Of a stretch of 64,000 nt of DNA, positions 26,630 through 35,166 are shown one piece after another (position 1 is the first letter of the stretch; each line of letters opens with the position of its first letter). Position numbers and translations under genes: made by a program. Under the pieces are notes generated by a model that had not been told where the DNA came from, did no database searches, and saw nothing but the letters and a program-made list of their open reading frames with translations. Source of the DNA: Citricoccus zhacaiensis (GTDB lineage Bacteria > Actinomycetota > Actinomycetes > Actinomycetales > Micrococcaceae); assembly GCF_014645315.1 (NCBI RefSeq), contig NZ_BMLQ01000010.1:1-64000 (forward strand), given 5' to 3'.

Positions 26630-27805
26630 TCAGACTAGGCCAGCCGAGGTGTGAGTTGGCGACCAATAGTCTTCGGTGACATGCATGGACGGTGCCGACC
26701 GTTGGCTTAGCGTTCCATGTCCATCCAGGCCCCGGGGGCCTTGCTTGCGTTGGTGGCCGGCCCCGGGGGTCGGCCGGGAGGGTGCCCGCGGGTCGGGGTT
26801 GGGCAACAAGGGAGAGCGGCTCATGACGTGGCTGCGGTAGTGATGGCGGTCGGCCATGGCGAGGCGGTCGCGTAGTTCGGTGCGGTTGATGGAGTCGATG
26901 AGTGGCTGGGGGTCGAGTCCTTGGAAGGCGGCTTTGTCAGCGAGGCGGCCGAGGGCTCCGGTGGTGTGGCGGGCGACGGCTTCGATGCCGACGGGGCTAC
27001 CGCGGGTGATGTATTGTCCGGCGGCGGCGAGGTCGGCGAGGTCGGGGCGTCGTGCGTCGTCGCAGCGGCGGAAGGCGTCGACGAGGCGGTCGGCCTTGAC
27101 GTTGTCTCCGATGACGTCGGCCAGGAGGTTGTCGCGGATGTGTTCGCTGGTGGCGGTGGCGTGGGCGATGAGCGCGACTTGTTCGTCGGTGAGCCCGGTC
27201 TTGGATGCAGCTCCTTCGGTGAGGGCTTGGGAGGCCCATTCGTACTGTGCGGAGGGCTGCATCGAGTTGAAGCGTTCGGCGGTGTCCGGGTGCAGGGTGG
27301 CTTGTTGGTCTTCGGGGACTGGTGCGTAGTGTCGGGCGAGTTCCTGGCGTGAGTGGGCCGGCTGTTGGCCGGTGACCATGGCGTATTCGGTGGCGGCGGT
27401 GGCCTTGAGGTCGGTTTCGAGGCTCCATCCGTGGCCGGCGGAGAAGACCTGGAGGCGGTCGTTATGAACGGCCCATGCCCGGGGGGGCTGTTCGGTGTGG
27501 CGGGTGAAGGCGTCTTGGAACAGCAGCGCCCGCTCGGGGCCCTCGGGCCCGTAGCCGATGGCCAGGTACCGGTCGGCGCGGTCTCCGAAACCGCCGGTGA
27601 TGTGCTGGGCGACTTCAGCGGCGTGTGCCGGCCCGTCGCCGAGTTCGGCGGTCCAGGTGTGGACGGCGACGCCGACGTAGTCGGAGTCGTGGAAGCCGAG
27701 GACGGCGACCTGGTTGTCGGCGGGTTGGTATCCGACCATGTTGGGGACGGCCCCGGCCAGGGCGGTGGGGGTGGTGATGCGCACGGTGGGCTTGTCTTCG
27801 GCCAT
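26630..27805 (-). CDS. DUF4192 family protein
   Basis: This 391-residue protein starts with the pattern of DUF4192 (TPTALAGAVPNMVGYQPADN followed by QVAVLGF, later GYGPEGPERAL). The family is common in actinobacterial genomes and plasmids and has no established function. The last 60 residues are proline-rich and likely disordered. It is the last gene of a minus-strand group with a 40-residue protein, a charged small protein and an HTH protein that diverges from the mobilization operon. Confidence 0.85.
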   Translation of the reverse strand: MAEDKPTVRITTPTALAGAVPNMVGYQPADNQVAVLGFHDSDYVGVAVHTWTAELGDGPAHAAEVAQHITGGFGDRADRYLAIGYGPEGPERALLFQDAFTRHTEQPPRAWAVHNDRLQVFSAGHGWSLETDLKATAATEYAMVTGQQPAHSRQELARHYAPVPEDQQATLHPDTAERFNSMQPSAQYEWASQALTEGAASKTGLTDEQVALIAHATATSEHIRDNLLADVIGDNVKADRLVDAFRRCDDARRPDLADLAAAGQYITRGSPVGIEAVARHTTGALGRLADKAAFQGLDPQPLIDSINRTELRDRLAMADRHHYRSHVMSRSPLLPNPDPRAPSRPTPGAGHQRKQGPRGLDGHGTLSQRSAPSMHVTEDYWSPTHTSAGLV

Positions 27806-27808
27806 GGT

Positions 27809-27931
27809 TCAGTTCTGGGGTTCGAAGGTGACGGTGAGTGGTTCGCGGTGCAGGTGCAGGTCCACGAGTACTGCCGGGTCCGGTGCGTCGGTGAGGAGTT
27901 CGGCGAGCTTGTCGGTGATGGTCGATTCCAT
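27809..27931 (-). CDS. 40-residue small protein
   Basis: A short frame reads MESTITDKLAELLTDAPDPA and ends LTVTFEPQN. It has an AGGAG box 7 nt before the ATG and ends 3 bp before the DUF4192 start, so it is probably translated and coupled to it. Codon usage matches the neighbours. No family recognised. Confidence 0.6.
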   Translation of the reverse strand: MESTITDKLAELLTDAPDPAVLVDLHLHREPLTVTFEPQN

Positions 27932-27952
27932 GGTGGTCTCCTGGTGGTGCTC

Positions 27953-28261
27953 TTAGTCGGTTGACTGTGGTTGGTCGGATGGCTGGGGAGTGGCGGTCTT
28001 GGTGCCCTGGTCTCCGCTCGTGCTGCTGGTGGTGGTGCGGCGTCGTTTGGCTGGGCGCAGCTTGTCGAGTTCGGGCTTGGTCCAGCCCTTGCGCTCGGCG
28101 TCCTTGAAGGCTTTGCGCTCGGCCGCCTGGGCGTCCTTCAGGGCTTGTTCGGCATCGACGCGGGCCTGCACGGCGACGGCGATGTCCTGAGCGGCGGCGA
28201 GGCGCTGGTCGTTGAGTTTGCGGGCCTGGTCAATGAAGGATTCGGTGATGTTCTCGGTCAT
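27953..28261 (-). CDS. Small charged coiled-coil protein
   Basis: This 102-residue protein has a long Ala/Glu/Lys helix (residues 5-60, predicted coiled coil) with GWTKPELDKL and a basic, Ser/Thr-rich tail (RPAKRRRTTTSSTSG). It could bind nucleic acid through the basic tail, but no domain is recognisable. ATG 28261 with AGGG upstream was preferred over the in-frame GTG at 28270. It lies 6 bp after the HTH gene and is in the same operon. Confidence 0.75.
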   Translation of the reverse strand: MTENITESFIDQARKLNDQRLAAAQDIAVAVQARVDAEQALKDAQAAERKAFKDAERKGWTKPELDKLRPAKRRRTTTSSTSGDQGTKTATPQPSDQPQSTD

Positions 28262-28266
28262 GGTTT

Positions 28267-28575
28267 TCACCCTAGAGCGGACGCGCGATTCCCGCTGAGA
28301 AACCGTAGGTAGTTGTGGACATCTTCGCGCCGGTACCGGCGGATCGAGGCGCCGATCTCAATGGCCGGCAGCATGTCGTCCCCGGTCATCGAAAGCACTG
28401 TCTCGGCGTCGGTGCAGAGCACCTCGGCGACCTCGGCCACGGTGAGCAGAGTCGGGTAGCCGGCGAGCTGTTCGCCGGCCCGGTGGGTGGCCGCGTAGGC
28501 CAACACCTTGGCGCCGGTATCGGCACCGAGGAAGTCTTCGAGGGCAGTCTGGAAACCGCTGGTGGTGAGGCGCAT
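28267..28575 (-). CDS. Excisionase/MerR-like helix-turn-helix protein
   Basis: This 102-residue protein has a C-terminal DNA-binding module: LLTVAEVAEVLCTDAETVLS, then the wing IGASIRRYRREDVHNYLRFL, the layout of helix_turn_helix_17/excisionase domains. ATG 28575 has a strong AGGAGAG box; the frame is open another 140 codons upstream but without features. As first gene of a leftward operon divergent from mobC and relaxase, it is a candidate regulator of the mobilization region. Confidence 0.85.
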   Translation of the reverse strand: MRLTTSGFQTALEDFLGADTGAKVLAYAATHRAGEQLAGYPTLLTVAEVAEVLCTDAETVLSMTGDDMLPAIEIGASIRRYRREDVHNYLRFLSGNRASALG

Positions 28576-28836
28576 CGGGAACTCTCCTGTCGTTTTGCTC
28601 TGGCTGCCGTTCCTTTCGGCGAAGACCGAAATACTCGGGCCGCCAGGTTCGGTCCAGCCGGAGGGGTCGGTCGTGGAATACCGGAGGGAGCGAGGAACGA
28701 GCGAGTGAGGATATGCCGCGAAAGCCGAGCCCGGAGGCTTGACCGGTTCTGGCGGACCAGTACCCTCCAAGGCCGAATGGAACGCTCCGTTCCCGTCAAT
28801 GCTTCGCGGGCGGTAGCCCGCATCCACTCCCGCGCC

Positions 28837-28908
28837 AGCGGGACCGGCTGAGCCGGAGCCAGCGGGACCGACTGAGCCGGAGCCAGCGGGACCGACTGAG
28901 CCGGAGCA
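28837..28908. repeat. Three tandem 24-bp units upstream of the mobilization genes
   Basis: The unit AGCGGGACCGACTGAGCCGG plus AGCC is present three times head to tail, with one substitution in the first copy and one at the end of the third. The array abuts the candidate oriT hairpin. Tandem units beside an oriT hairpin often bind accessory relaxosome proteins. Confidence 0.85.
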
Positions 28909-28940
28909 AGCTATATGGTTAGGTGCCCTAACCAGCTTGC
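28906..28940. other. Candidate origin of transfer (oriT) hairpin
   Basis: TGGTTAGG-TGC-CCTAACCA is a perfect 8-bp inverted repeat. The outer GCAAGC / GCTTGC extends the stem past a 4-nt bulge. It lies directly upstream of mobC and the relaxase gene and next to three tandem 24-bp units, the usual layout of an oriT. The nearby GTCCTTGC recalls the MOBP nic core (ATCCTGC) but is not identical. The nic site is not established. Confidence 0.5.
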
Positions 28941-28964
28941 GTCCTTGCACTGTCGCGACGTTCG

Positions 28965-29429
28965 GTGGGACACTCATGGGTGAGCGGCGTTGCACTGGGC
29001 GGACGTCAAGGACAGCAGGTCAGGCACGGGACGGGGGTGGTCGCGGTGGCGGAGCGCAAGCGTCAGGTCAACGTGACCGGTGGCCGTCCGGCACGTCGGG
29101 TGGTCAAGCTCTCCGCTTCTGAGGATGCGGCCCTGTCACTGGCTGCCGTGGAGCAGGGCGTGTCCGTTCCGCGGCTGCTGAAGGAATCCGCATTAGCGGT
29201 TTCGGTCGGTGAAACGGCAACGGATCGACGCCGAGTGCTGACCGCGTTGAACGTGATGACCGGGCAGCTCGCCCGTGTCGGGAACAACCTGAACCAGATT
29301 GCCCGTGGGCTGAACACCGACGGGGAACTGCACGGAGACGTGCGCGGGTCGTTGGATGAGTTGCGCGGGGTGCTGCGTGACGTTGATGTCACGATCGAGA
29401 CCCTGGCGTTGGATAGGGGCACGCCATGA
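28965..29429 (+). CDS. mobC: MobC-family relaxosome accessory protein
   Basis: This protein of up to 154 residues has an RHH-like start (RRVVKLSASEDAALSLAAVE) and the MobC signature LTALNVMTGQLARVGNNLNQ followed by IARG. MobC helps the relaxase open oriT DNA during mobilization. GTG 28965 gives the longest form; an in-frame GTG at 29046 gives a 127-residue protein closer to the conserved part. It overlaps the relaxase start by 4 nt (ATGA), so the two are translationally coupled. Confidence 0.9.
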   Translation: MGHSWVSGVALGGRQGQQVRHGTGVVAVAERKRQVNVTGGRPARRVVKLSASEDAALSLAAVEQGVSVPRLLKESALAVSVGETATDRRRVLTALNVMTGQLARVGNNLNQIARGLNTDGELHGDVRGSLDELRGVLRDVDVTIETLALDRGTP

Positions 29430-30859
29430 TGCCGAACGTGGTCCGCGGCGGGCAGATGATCGGGCTGATGAGCTACCTCGCCGGCCCGGGTCGGTCCAAC
29501 GAGCACACCACACCAATGGTGATCTCCGGCGACGACCGGGTATTGATTGAGTTCGAACCCGGACAGGAGCTTTCCGTCGAGGACGGGCAACGCATCGGTG
29601 CGATCCTGGACGGCCCCCGGCGTACGCATGGCACCGAGGTGAAGGCCCCCGTCTTCGCGTGGGACGAAGCGTCCCAGCGCAAGGTCAAGGTCGCCGAGAA
29701 GGACGGCCATGTCTGGCACTGCTCCTTATCCCTAGCCAAAGGCGAGCGGGAGGTGTCCAAAGAGGAGTGGGGAATCATCGCCCAAGAGTTCGTGGAGCGG
29801 ATGGGGTTCATCGACCCGGATGGGGCGCAGTCCTCCCGCTGGGTGGCCGTGCACCACGGAGTGTCGAAAGCCGGCAACGATCACATTCACATTGCCGTGC
29901 AGTTGGTCCGGGAAGACGGAACCAAGGCCAATATTCACAACGACTACTACCGCGCGCAGAAGGTCTGCGGGGAGCTGGAAGCGGAGCACGGGCTGGCGGT
30001 GTTGGAGTCCCGTCAGGTGGCCCGTGGCTTGTCCGGGGATAAGCCCGCCGAGGTCGCTCGTGCGTCCGCCGAGGGCTACCCCCAGGCTCCTCGTCCGGAG
30101 CTGCGCCGACGGATGCGCACCGCGCTGGCGACAGCCGCCACTCCGTCCCAGTACATCGAACGATTGGGTGAGTTGAACGTGCGGGTGGCACCGTCGTTTG
30201 CCAAAGGATCCACCACCCAGATCCGCGGGTACAAGGTGGCCCTCGGCGAGGCACAGGAATCGGTCTGGTACTCCCCATCGAAACTGGATGCCACCCTAGG
30301 GTGGCCCAACGTTCTACGCCGCTTCGAAGGCGCCGGAAGGGAATCGGCCGAGACCCTGCTGGCCTCGATGCACAACAGTGCGAAGCGCGACTGGTCTTCG
30401 GTGCAGGTCGGGTCCTTTGACCCGGCATCGGTGGAGAAGTTGTTCAGCGGAAAGACCGGCACCGGCCCGGACGACCTGTCCACGATCTACGCCCGCTTGT
30501 CCATGCACGTCGAGCGAGGCAAGCCGGGTGCGTTCTCCCAGCTCTCGGAGCAGTACGCCCGTGCTGCCCAAGGGCGGGGCAACGTGACCCACGCGGTGCG
30601 CTTGGGAGCTCGATTCGCGGCCAAGGACAGTGCCCGTGGGTGGCTTGCGGTGTTGGCCCAGGCCAATCGGCTCTCCCGGGCGATGACCACTCAATCCTTG
30701 GCCACGCACCGTCCGCAGTTGGCGAGCCGCACCGCTGCGCTGATGCGCACCGTGGACGTGATCACGGCCCAGTACACCCTCGCACCCAGCCAGACCCGCG
30801 CCCGGATGGGCGGCCAACAGTTCACCCGGCCCCGACCGGATACCGGAATGGATCGATAG
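29426..30859 (+). CDS. mobA: Relaxase/mobilization nuclease
   Basis: This 477-residue relaxase of the MobA/VirD2 type (relaxase Pfam clan) nicks oriT and leads the strand into the recipient. The metal-binding three-histidine motif is HHGVSKAGNDHIHIAVQLV near residue 150, and the N-terminal MIGLMSYLAGPGRSNEH could hold the nucleophilic Tyr (MSYL). The C-terminal half is helical with no helicase motifs. It is coupled to mobC and followed 10 bp later by a coiled-coil protein. With the separate T4SS operon it makes the element potentially self-transmissible. Confidence 0.92.
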   Translation: MMPNVVRGGQMIGLMSYLAGPGRSNEHTTPMVISGDDRVLIEFEPGQELSVEDGQRIGAILDGPRRTHGTEVKAPVFAWDEASQRKVKVAEKDGHVWHCSLSLAKGEREVSKEEWGIIAQEFVERMGFIDPDGAQSSRWVAVHHGVSKAGNDHIHIAVQLVREDGTKANIHNDYYRAQKVCGELEAEHGLAVLESRQVARGLSGDKPAEVARASAEGYPQAPRPELRRRMRTALATAATPSQYIERLGELNVRVAPSFAKGSTTQIRGYKVALGEAQESVWYSPSKLDATLGWPNVLRRFEGAGRESAETLLASMHNSAKRDWSSVQVGSFDPASVEKLFSGKTGTGPDDLSTIYARLSMHVERGKPGAFSQLSEQYARAAQGRGNVTHAVRLGARFAAKDSARGWLAVLAQANRLSRAMTTQSLATHRPQLASRTAALMRTVDVITAQYTLAPSQTRARMGGQQFTRPRPDTGMDR

Positions 30860-30868
30860 GAGAGGGAC

Positions 30869-31789
30869 ATGGCAGAGAACGAGGAAGAATCCGAGATGGC
30901 CGCGCAGTTCGGCAACATGCTGCGCGTGGCGATGGGCTCCAGGATGCAACTCCGTGAAGCCCAAGCTCGCCGTGAACAGATGCAGGCCGCCGAGAGGACC
31001 GCACAGGCCGACCAACAGACCCGGGCCGAGGCCAACGTCGCCGCGATGGTGAATCGGGAGATGTACAACCCGGAGTTCTGGCGCACCGCCGGCTCTGAAT
31101 CCATCGCCGACCGCGTCACCGTGGCCGCGCACCTCTCCGGTTCCCACCCAGAGGCTCGCGGGGCATGGATGCACGCCGCCGACGTGCTGCGCAACGACTA
31201 CGGGATCAACCTGGAACTGATGAACAAGGACCACCCCACGTCCTTGGTCGACCGGCACGCGGCCCTGCGTGATGCGTTGGACGACTACTTCGCCCGACAG
31301 CGTTTGGACGCAGAGGCCGACCAGGCGCTGGCCCCCACGGCCACACCGGACCAGGAGACCGACCGAGATGAGCAGCAGGGTACCGACTCTCAGCTGGATG
31401 CCAGCACACAGCCCAGCGAGGCCGATCAGGCCGCCAGTCAGGAGGCAGCGAAGGCTGCCGACGCCAAGGCTGTGGACGAAGACGCACACCTAGCCCTGGC
31501 AGACCGATATGGATCCGAAGCACAACAGGACCAGGTACATGCCCAGGCTGAGGAACAGACCGGGGGAAGGCTGTCGAATCAATACCAGCGAGTCACAGAC
31601 GCCCAACTGGCTCAAATCGAGCGCCACGCCAACACCCCTGAACTGGCAAACGTGCGATCCCAGCAAGCCGACTTCTTCCCCCGCTCGACCGCTGAACGCA
31701 TCGCAACCAACCCGGCCAAGACCACAAAGCGGCCAGTCTCCACCGCACCGACCGCCGGTCGCAGCCAAGAGACAGGAGTGAGCCGATGA
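30869..31789 (+). CDS. Helical protein of the mobilization operon
   Basis: This 306-residue hydrophilic protein has an Ala/Gln/Glu-rich N-terminal coiled coil (residues 10-60), a middle helical region (ADRVTVAAHLSGSHPEARGA, LRNDYGINLELMNKD), and a low-complexity acidic segment near residues 155-200. No known domain seen. The GGAGAGGG box and position just after the relaxase imply a role in DNA processing for transfer, perhaps as a relaxase partner. Conserved gene order would be the test. Confidence 0.8.
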   Translation: MAENEEESEMAAQFGNMLRVAMGSRMQLREAQARREQMQAAERTAQADQQTRAEANVAAMVNREMYNPEFWRTAGSESIADRVTVAAHLSGSHPEARGAWMHAADVLRNDYGINLELMNKDHPTSLVDRHAALRDALDDYFARQRLDAEADQALAPTATPDQETDRDEQQGTDSQLDASTQPSEADQAASQEAAKAADAKAVDEDAHLALADRYGSEAQQDQVHAQAEEQTGGRLSNQYQRVTDAQLAQIERHANTPELANVRSQQADFFPRSTAERIATNPAKTTKRPVSTAPTAGRSQETGVSR

Positions 31790-32178
31790 TCGTGGAATTC
31801 GGCAGCGCTGACGATCCGGCCACCGAGACGCACCAGGGGGCCGAGAAAGAGCGGCCTCTGTGCTTTCCCAATGCCGGTGCCTGGGTCGAGGGCTGGCTGC
31901 TCCCCCACTATCGGCGCAACCCCGCCACCCGCCGCTGGGACCCCCAGTGGTGGAGGTACGAGGAAGTCGGCACCGTCCTCGAAGCACTCTGGGAATCCTG
32001 GGAACAAGTCCGGTGGGGCGACGCCATGGCCTCCACCGCCTGGTTCCGGGACTACCTCTGGCCCATCATGGACCGACTCACCGACCCCGACGCCCCCTTC
32101 TGGGACTACGACCCACCCCGATCCACCGACGTGCCTCCTCAGTGGGCGGTCACCCCAGCGCCTCGAGGTTGGTTCTGA
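31786..32178 (+). CDS. DUF4913 family protein
   Basis: This 130-residue protein shows the DUF4913 pattern: VEGWLLPHYRRNP, RWDPQWWRYEEV, LEALWESWEQ and a C-terminal DYLWPIMDRLTDPDAPFW. The family is found on actinobacterial plasmids and mobile elements near relaxase genes; function unknown. It overlaps the preceding stop by 4 nt (ATGA) and is therefore coupled to it. Confidence 0.85.
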   Translation: MIVEFGSADDPATETHQGAEKERPLCFPNAGAWVEGWLLPHYRRNPATRRWDPQWWRYEEVGTVLEALWESWEQVRWGDAMASTAWFRDYLWPIMDRLTDPDAPFWDYDPPRSTDVPPQWAVTPAPRGWF

Positions 32179-32206
32179 TTTGTTGAGCTCGGGTGATAAT
32201 GACGAC

Positions 32207-33385
32207 GTGGAAACCACCGGAATATTCAGCCTTGCCGAGGAAGACGAACACCTCGCAGATGCTGTTGTTGTAGATACAAATCTCTTCTGGGGCGACCTCC
32301 ATCTAAGGGGAGGTACATGGAAACGACTAGTGAATCTTCAGCGTTCTAGAGTTGTTCGCCTGTACTTCCCTGAAGTAGTCGTGCGGGAGATGGTTAGGCA
32401 TTATCAGCGCAGGCACCGCGAAAATATGAACCTGATCATTAACGCGGTAGACAATCCAGTTGACCTTGACAATGTCCTGATTGACCTTGGTCTATCCTCG
32501 CCGGGCGTGAGCAAGAAGGATCTGCGTAGCCGACGGGACGCCGCCCTCTCTAGCGGGGTATATGAGGACAGTCTAAGAAGGCAAATTACGTCGGTTGGCG
32601 AAGTTCTCGACCTGCCACCAATTAATCCCGAAGATCTGATTGATTCCTACTTGCGGGCAAAAAAGCCGTTCAAGACAGACGATGCCGGAATCGCCGACTA
32701 TGTGATTTGGCAGACGGTCCGCTCACTTGCTGTCTCCGAACCTCGCCGAAGCATCATTCTCCTCACTAAAAACCATAAGGATTTCGCTTCTGGAGGCACT
32801 CTGCATCCGGACCTCCGGGTGACCCTGAATGAAGCGGACCAAGTAGCTGTATGCATCGACGTTGAGAACTTCCTGGCGGAGTATGAAGAGGAGGTTCGTC
32901 TCGCGGAGGAAGGCCAGACATACTTTGCTCCGGCAGCCAAAGACCTCGCTATGGATGCGGCCGAAGACTACGTCGAGAACCATCTGGTTGGCGCTAAGGT
33001 CGCCGGGTCCGATTTTGATCCGTATCCCTCGGGTTTGGAGATTGACGGGCTAGTACTTCCCTCGGAGATCGAGTCTCCTCACATCAGCTGGGTAGCTCTC
33101 GAGGTGGACTCAGCCAGCTGGGATCCGTATGAGGCCTTCGAGAACACCATGGAGCTTGGTCAGCTTGAATGCCGGGCGGAAGTGAACATCAGCGCGCATG
33201 TTCACCGCTCTGAGGCTTACTCCTTAGAACAATCTGGTGAAGTCGACGCCGTGGACCTGGGGAATTTAGAGGAGCACTACGTTGAGGTCGACTTAACTCG
33301 GCACGTCGTATTGCAGTTCAACATTCGCGTGGACAAAGAGATGTCTGGGCAGGTGGAGCACCTCGACAAGATTGCAATTGATTGA
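32207..33385 (+). CDS. PIN-domain (DUF4935-like) protein, probable nuclease
   Basis: This protein of about 392 residues starts with a PIN-like fold: AVVVDTNLFWGD (first acidic residue), LYFPEVVVREMVRHY (conserved Glu), KTDDAGIADYVIWQTV (paired Asp) and IILLTKNHKDF (late strand). These give the acidic cluster of PIN RNases. The C-terminal 190 residues, rich in Asp/Glu, are unassigned. Start is uncertain: GTG 32207 or TTG 32183; the open frame before that overlaps DUF4913. Base composition is clearly more AT-rich than the flanking genes and codon use differs, which suggests recent acquisition. It may be a stand-alone toxin/defence nuclease; no antitoxin gene is evident. Confidence 0.8.
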   Translation: METTGIFSLAEEDEHLADAVVVDTNLFWGDLHLRGGTWKRLVNLQRSRVVRLYFPEVVVREMVRHYQRRHRENMNLIINAVDNPVDLDNVLIDLGLSSPGVSKKDLRSRRDAALSSGVYEDSLRRQITSVGEVLDLPPINPEDLIDSYLRAKKPFKTDDAGIADYVIWQTVRSLAVSEPRRSIILLTKNHKDFASGGTLHPDLRVTLNEADQVAVCIDVENFLAEYEEEVRLAEEGQTYFAPAAKDLAMDAAEDYVENHLVGAKVAGSDFDPYPSGLEIDGLVLPSEIESPHISWVALEVDSASWDPYEAFENTMELGQLECRAEVNISAHVHRSEAYSLEQSGEVDAVDLGNLEEHYVEVDLTRHVVLQFNIRVDKEMSGQVEHLDKIAID

Positions 33386-33453
33386 CATGTTCCGCCCAGC
33401 ACCAGCACCAGCGGCAGAGCAAGTGGATTGCGCAGGCCGCCTCTAGTTACTGA

Positions 33454-35166
33454 CTAACCGGCGAGCTGTTCGTAGTAGTCCTTTGAGGCGTCTACGTCAT
33501 CGCCGTAGGGGTTGGTGGAATAGTGCTGGAGCTCGATCAGGCCCGGGGGCAGCCCGGAGGTGGAGAGCACGGCTCTGCCGCGGGGTAGGGCGGCGAGGTC
33601 GTTGACGTCCAGGAGGCGTTCGCGCTGGATGGCGGTGGACACCGAGCGTCCACCTTTCTGGGTGGAGGTGGTGCGGCGGATGACGTCGTGGTCGCCGATG
33701 AGTTGGGACAGGAACGGCAGGAACGACGAGTCCGAGAGGCCAGAACCGGCGATCCGAATGTTGGCGGCGGACCAGAGCTTCTTCATGCCCTTCTCCCCGA
33801 AGGCCTCCAGGCCTTGGTCCCAGCCTTGGAAGAACGAGGACAGCACGATCCCCCGGGAGCCGTAGTGGGAGTACACGTCCGGTAGCTGGCGCCACCGCAC
33901 GACGTTGGCGACCTCATCGAGCACTCCCGTCATCGGCGGGGAGAGCCGGCCCCCGGGCTGGAGGGCGGCAATCTCTTCGGCCTCGGTTAGCACCGCCACG
34001 GCCAGGGCACCGGCGATGGCACGGGTGGACCCTGCGCCCTCTTTAGAGATCAGGTACAGGGTGTCGGTTGAGGATGCGAAGCGTTTGGGGTCGAACTCGG
34101 CTCGGCCGAGCTGGCCGGTATCGCGCACCCAGGGGACGACTCGGTCGTAGGAGAGCACGTTGACCCAGGGGCGCATGGTCCCGTAGACCCCGTCGCGCTG
34201 CTTCGGCGTGAGCTGCTGGATCTTGCCCAGGGAGACGGCCACTGCCGTGTGGCTGTGCTCGAGCAGTAGGTCTCGGGGTGCCTTGTCGTCGGGGTTTTGG
34301 GCCCAGAGGTGTACGTCCGTGATGGGACGGCCACCGACTGCGGCGGCGTAGAACATCATCGACAGCAGGCGTCGGCCGTCGGATTCGAAGTAGGCGTCCT
34401 GGGTGGATCCGGCGGACGTGGCGGAGGTGACGAAGATGTCCGCGAGCATCTCGGCCCGCTCCATGCCAGTGACGAAGGACAGCGGGTTCCACCACCAAGT
34501 GGGTTCCTCCCCGATGATGCCTTGGACGTCGTGGACCCACACCACCCCGGTCCTCGACCGGGGGCCCCGCGTCATGTCCACGAGGTCGCGCTTGTTCGAG
34601 GTCGCCACCACAGGGCCCTTGGTTTCCAGGATCTGAGGGACGCACACACTGGTGGTCTTACCCGCGCGAGGTCCCATGAGCCAGATCTGTACCCATTCCC
34701 ACGACGCGAAGAGTCGTTTGCCGTTGTTGACCAGCTTGGCCAGCGGCACTCCCGGCCCAGCGGACGTGGCGCGGAGCCGTTCAGAGTCCTTGGTCATGGC
34801 GGGTTCGTTGAGTGCGTCGAACTCCTTGGCCTTGGCCATCCGGGAGGCCAGGTGGTCGATCCGGGACCCGTTCTTGCGGCCCCGACGCAGCACCACCAGG
34901 AACGAGGCCGCCACGACCAGCAACATGGCCACCCCGGCAGCGAACACGATGAGCTGCCAGATACCGACCGGTGTATCGCCGGTGGCTTGGGACATGAGGA
35001 CATCGAAGGGCCCGCCGGTGGCGCCGATAGTGGGGTCGATCCAGGCGCCGAAGACCCAGAGGGCGAGAGCTCCGATGACGAGAATGAGTAGGCCGGCGGC
35101 CAGTACCCAGCCGGTCTCAGAAGAAGCCGGCTGGGTGCGCCTGCCGGGGCGGGGGTCGGCGAGCAT
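33454..35166 (-). CDS. Type IV coupling protein (VirD4/TraG-like ATPase)
   Basis: This 570-residue coupling protein brings the relaxase-DNA complex to the secretion channel. Two N-terminal membrane helices are evident (GWVLAAGLLILVIGALALWV and IWQLIVFAAGVAMLLVVAAS). Walker A is MGPRAGKTTS and Walker B is MTGVLDEVANV. The YSHYGSRGIVLSSFFQGWDQ motif is typical of VirD4/TraG proteins. The true start is ATG 35166, overlapping the VirB4-like stop as ATGA; the longer open frame upstream is antisense noise inside that gene. It is the last gene of the leftward T4SS operon. Confidence 0.93.
   Translation of the reverse strand: MLADPRPGRRTQPASSETGWVLAAGLLILVIGALALWVFGAWIDPTIGATGGPFDVLMSQATGDTPVGIWQLIVFAAGVAMLLVVAASFLVVLRRGRKNGSRIDHLASRMAKAKEFDALNEPAMTKDSERLRATSAGPGVPLAKLVNNGKRLFASWEWVQIWLMGPRAGKTTSVCVPQILETKGPVVATSNKRDLVDMTRGPRSRTGVVWVHDVQGIIGEEPTWWWNPLSFVTGMERAEMLADIFVTSATSAGSTQDAYFESDGRRLLSMMFYAAAVGGRPITDVHLWAQNPDDKAPRDLLLEHSHTAVAVSLGKIQQLTPKQRDGVYGTMRPWVNVLSYDRVVPWVRDTGQLGRAEFDPKRFASSTDTLYLISKEGAGSTRAIAGALAVAVLTEAEEIAALQPGGRLSPPMTGVLDEVANVVRWRQLPDVYSHYGSRGIVLSSFFQGWDQGLEAFGEKGMKKLWSAANIRIAGSGLSDSSFLPFLSQLIGDHDVIRRTTSTQKGGRSVSTAIQRERLLDVNDLAALPRGRAVLSTSGLPPGLIELQHYSTNPYGDDVDASKDYYEQLAG

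Noticed and set aside
28576-28995. N-terminal extension of the HTH protein through the 24-bp repeats
   Set aside because: The repeats translate as low-complexity GSVGPAGS text; ATG 28575 has a strong AGGAGAG box and full domain after it.
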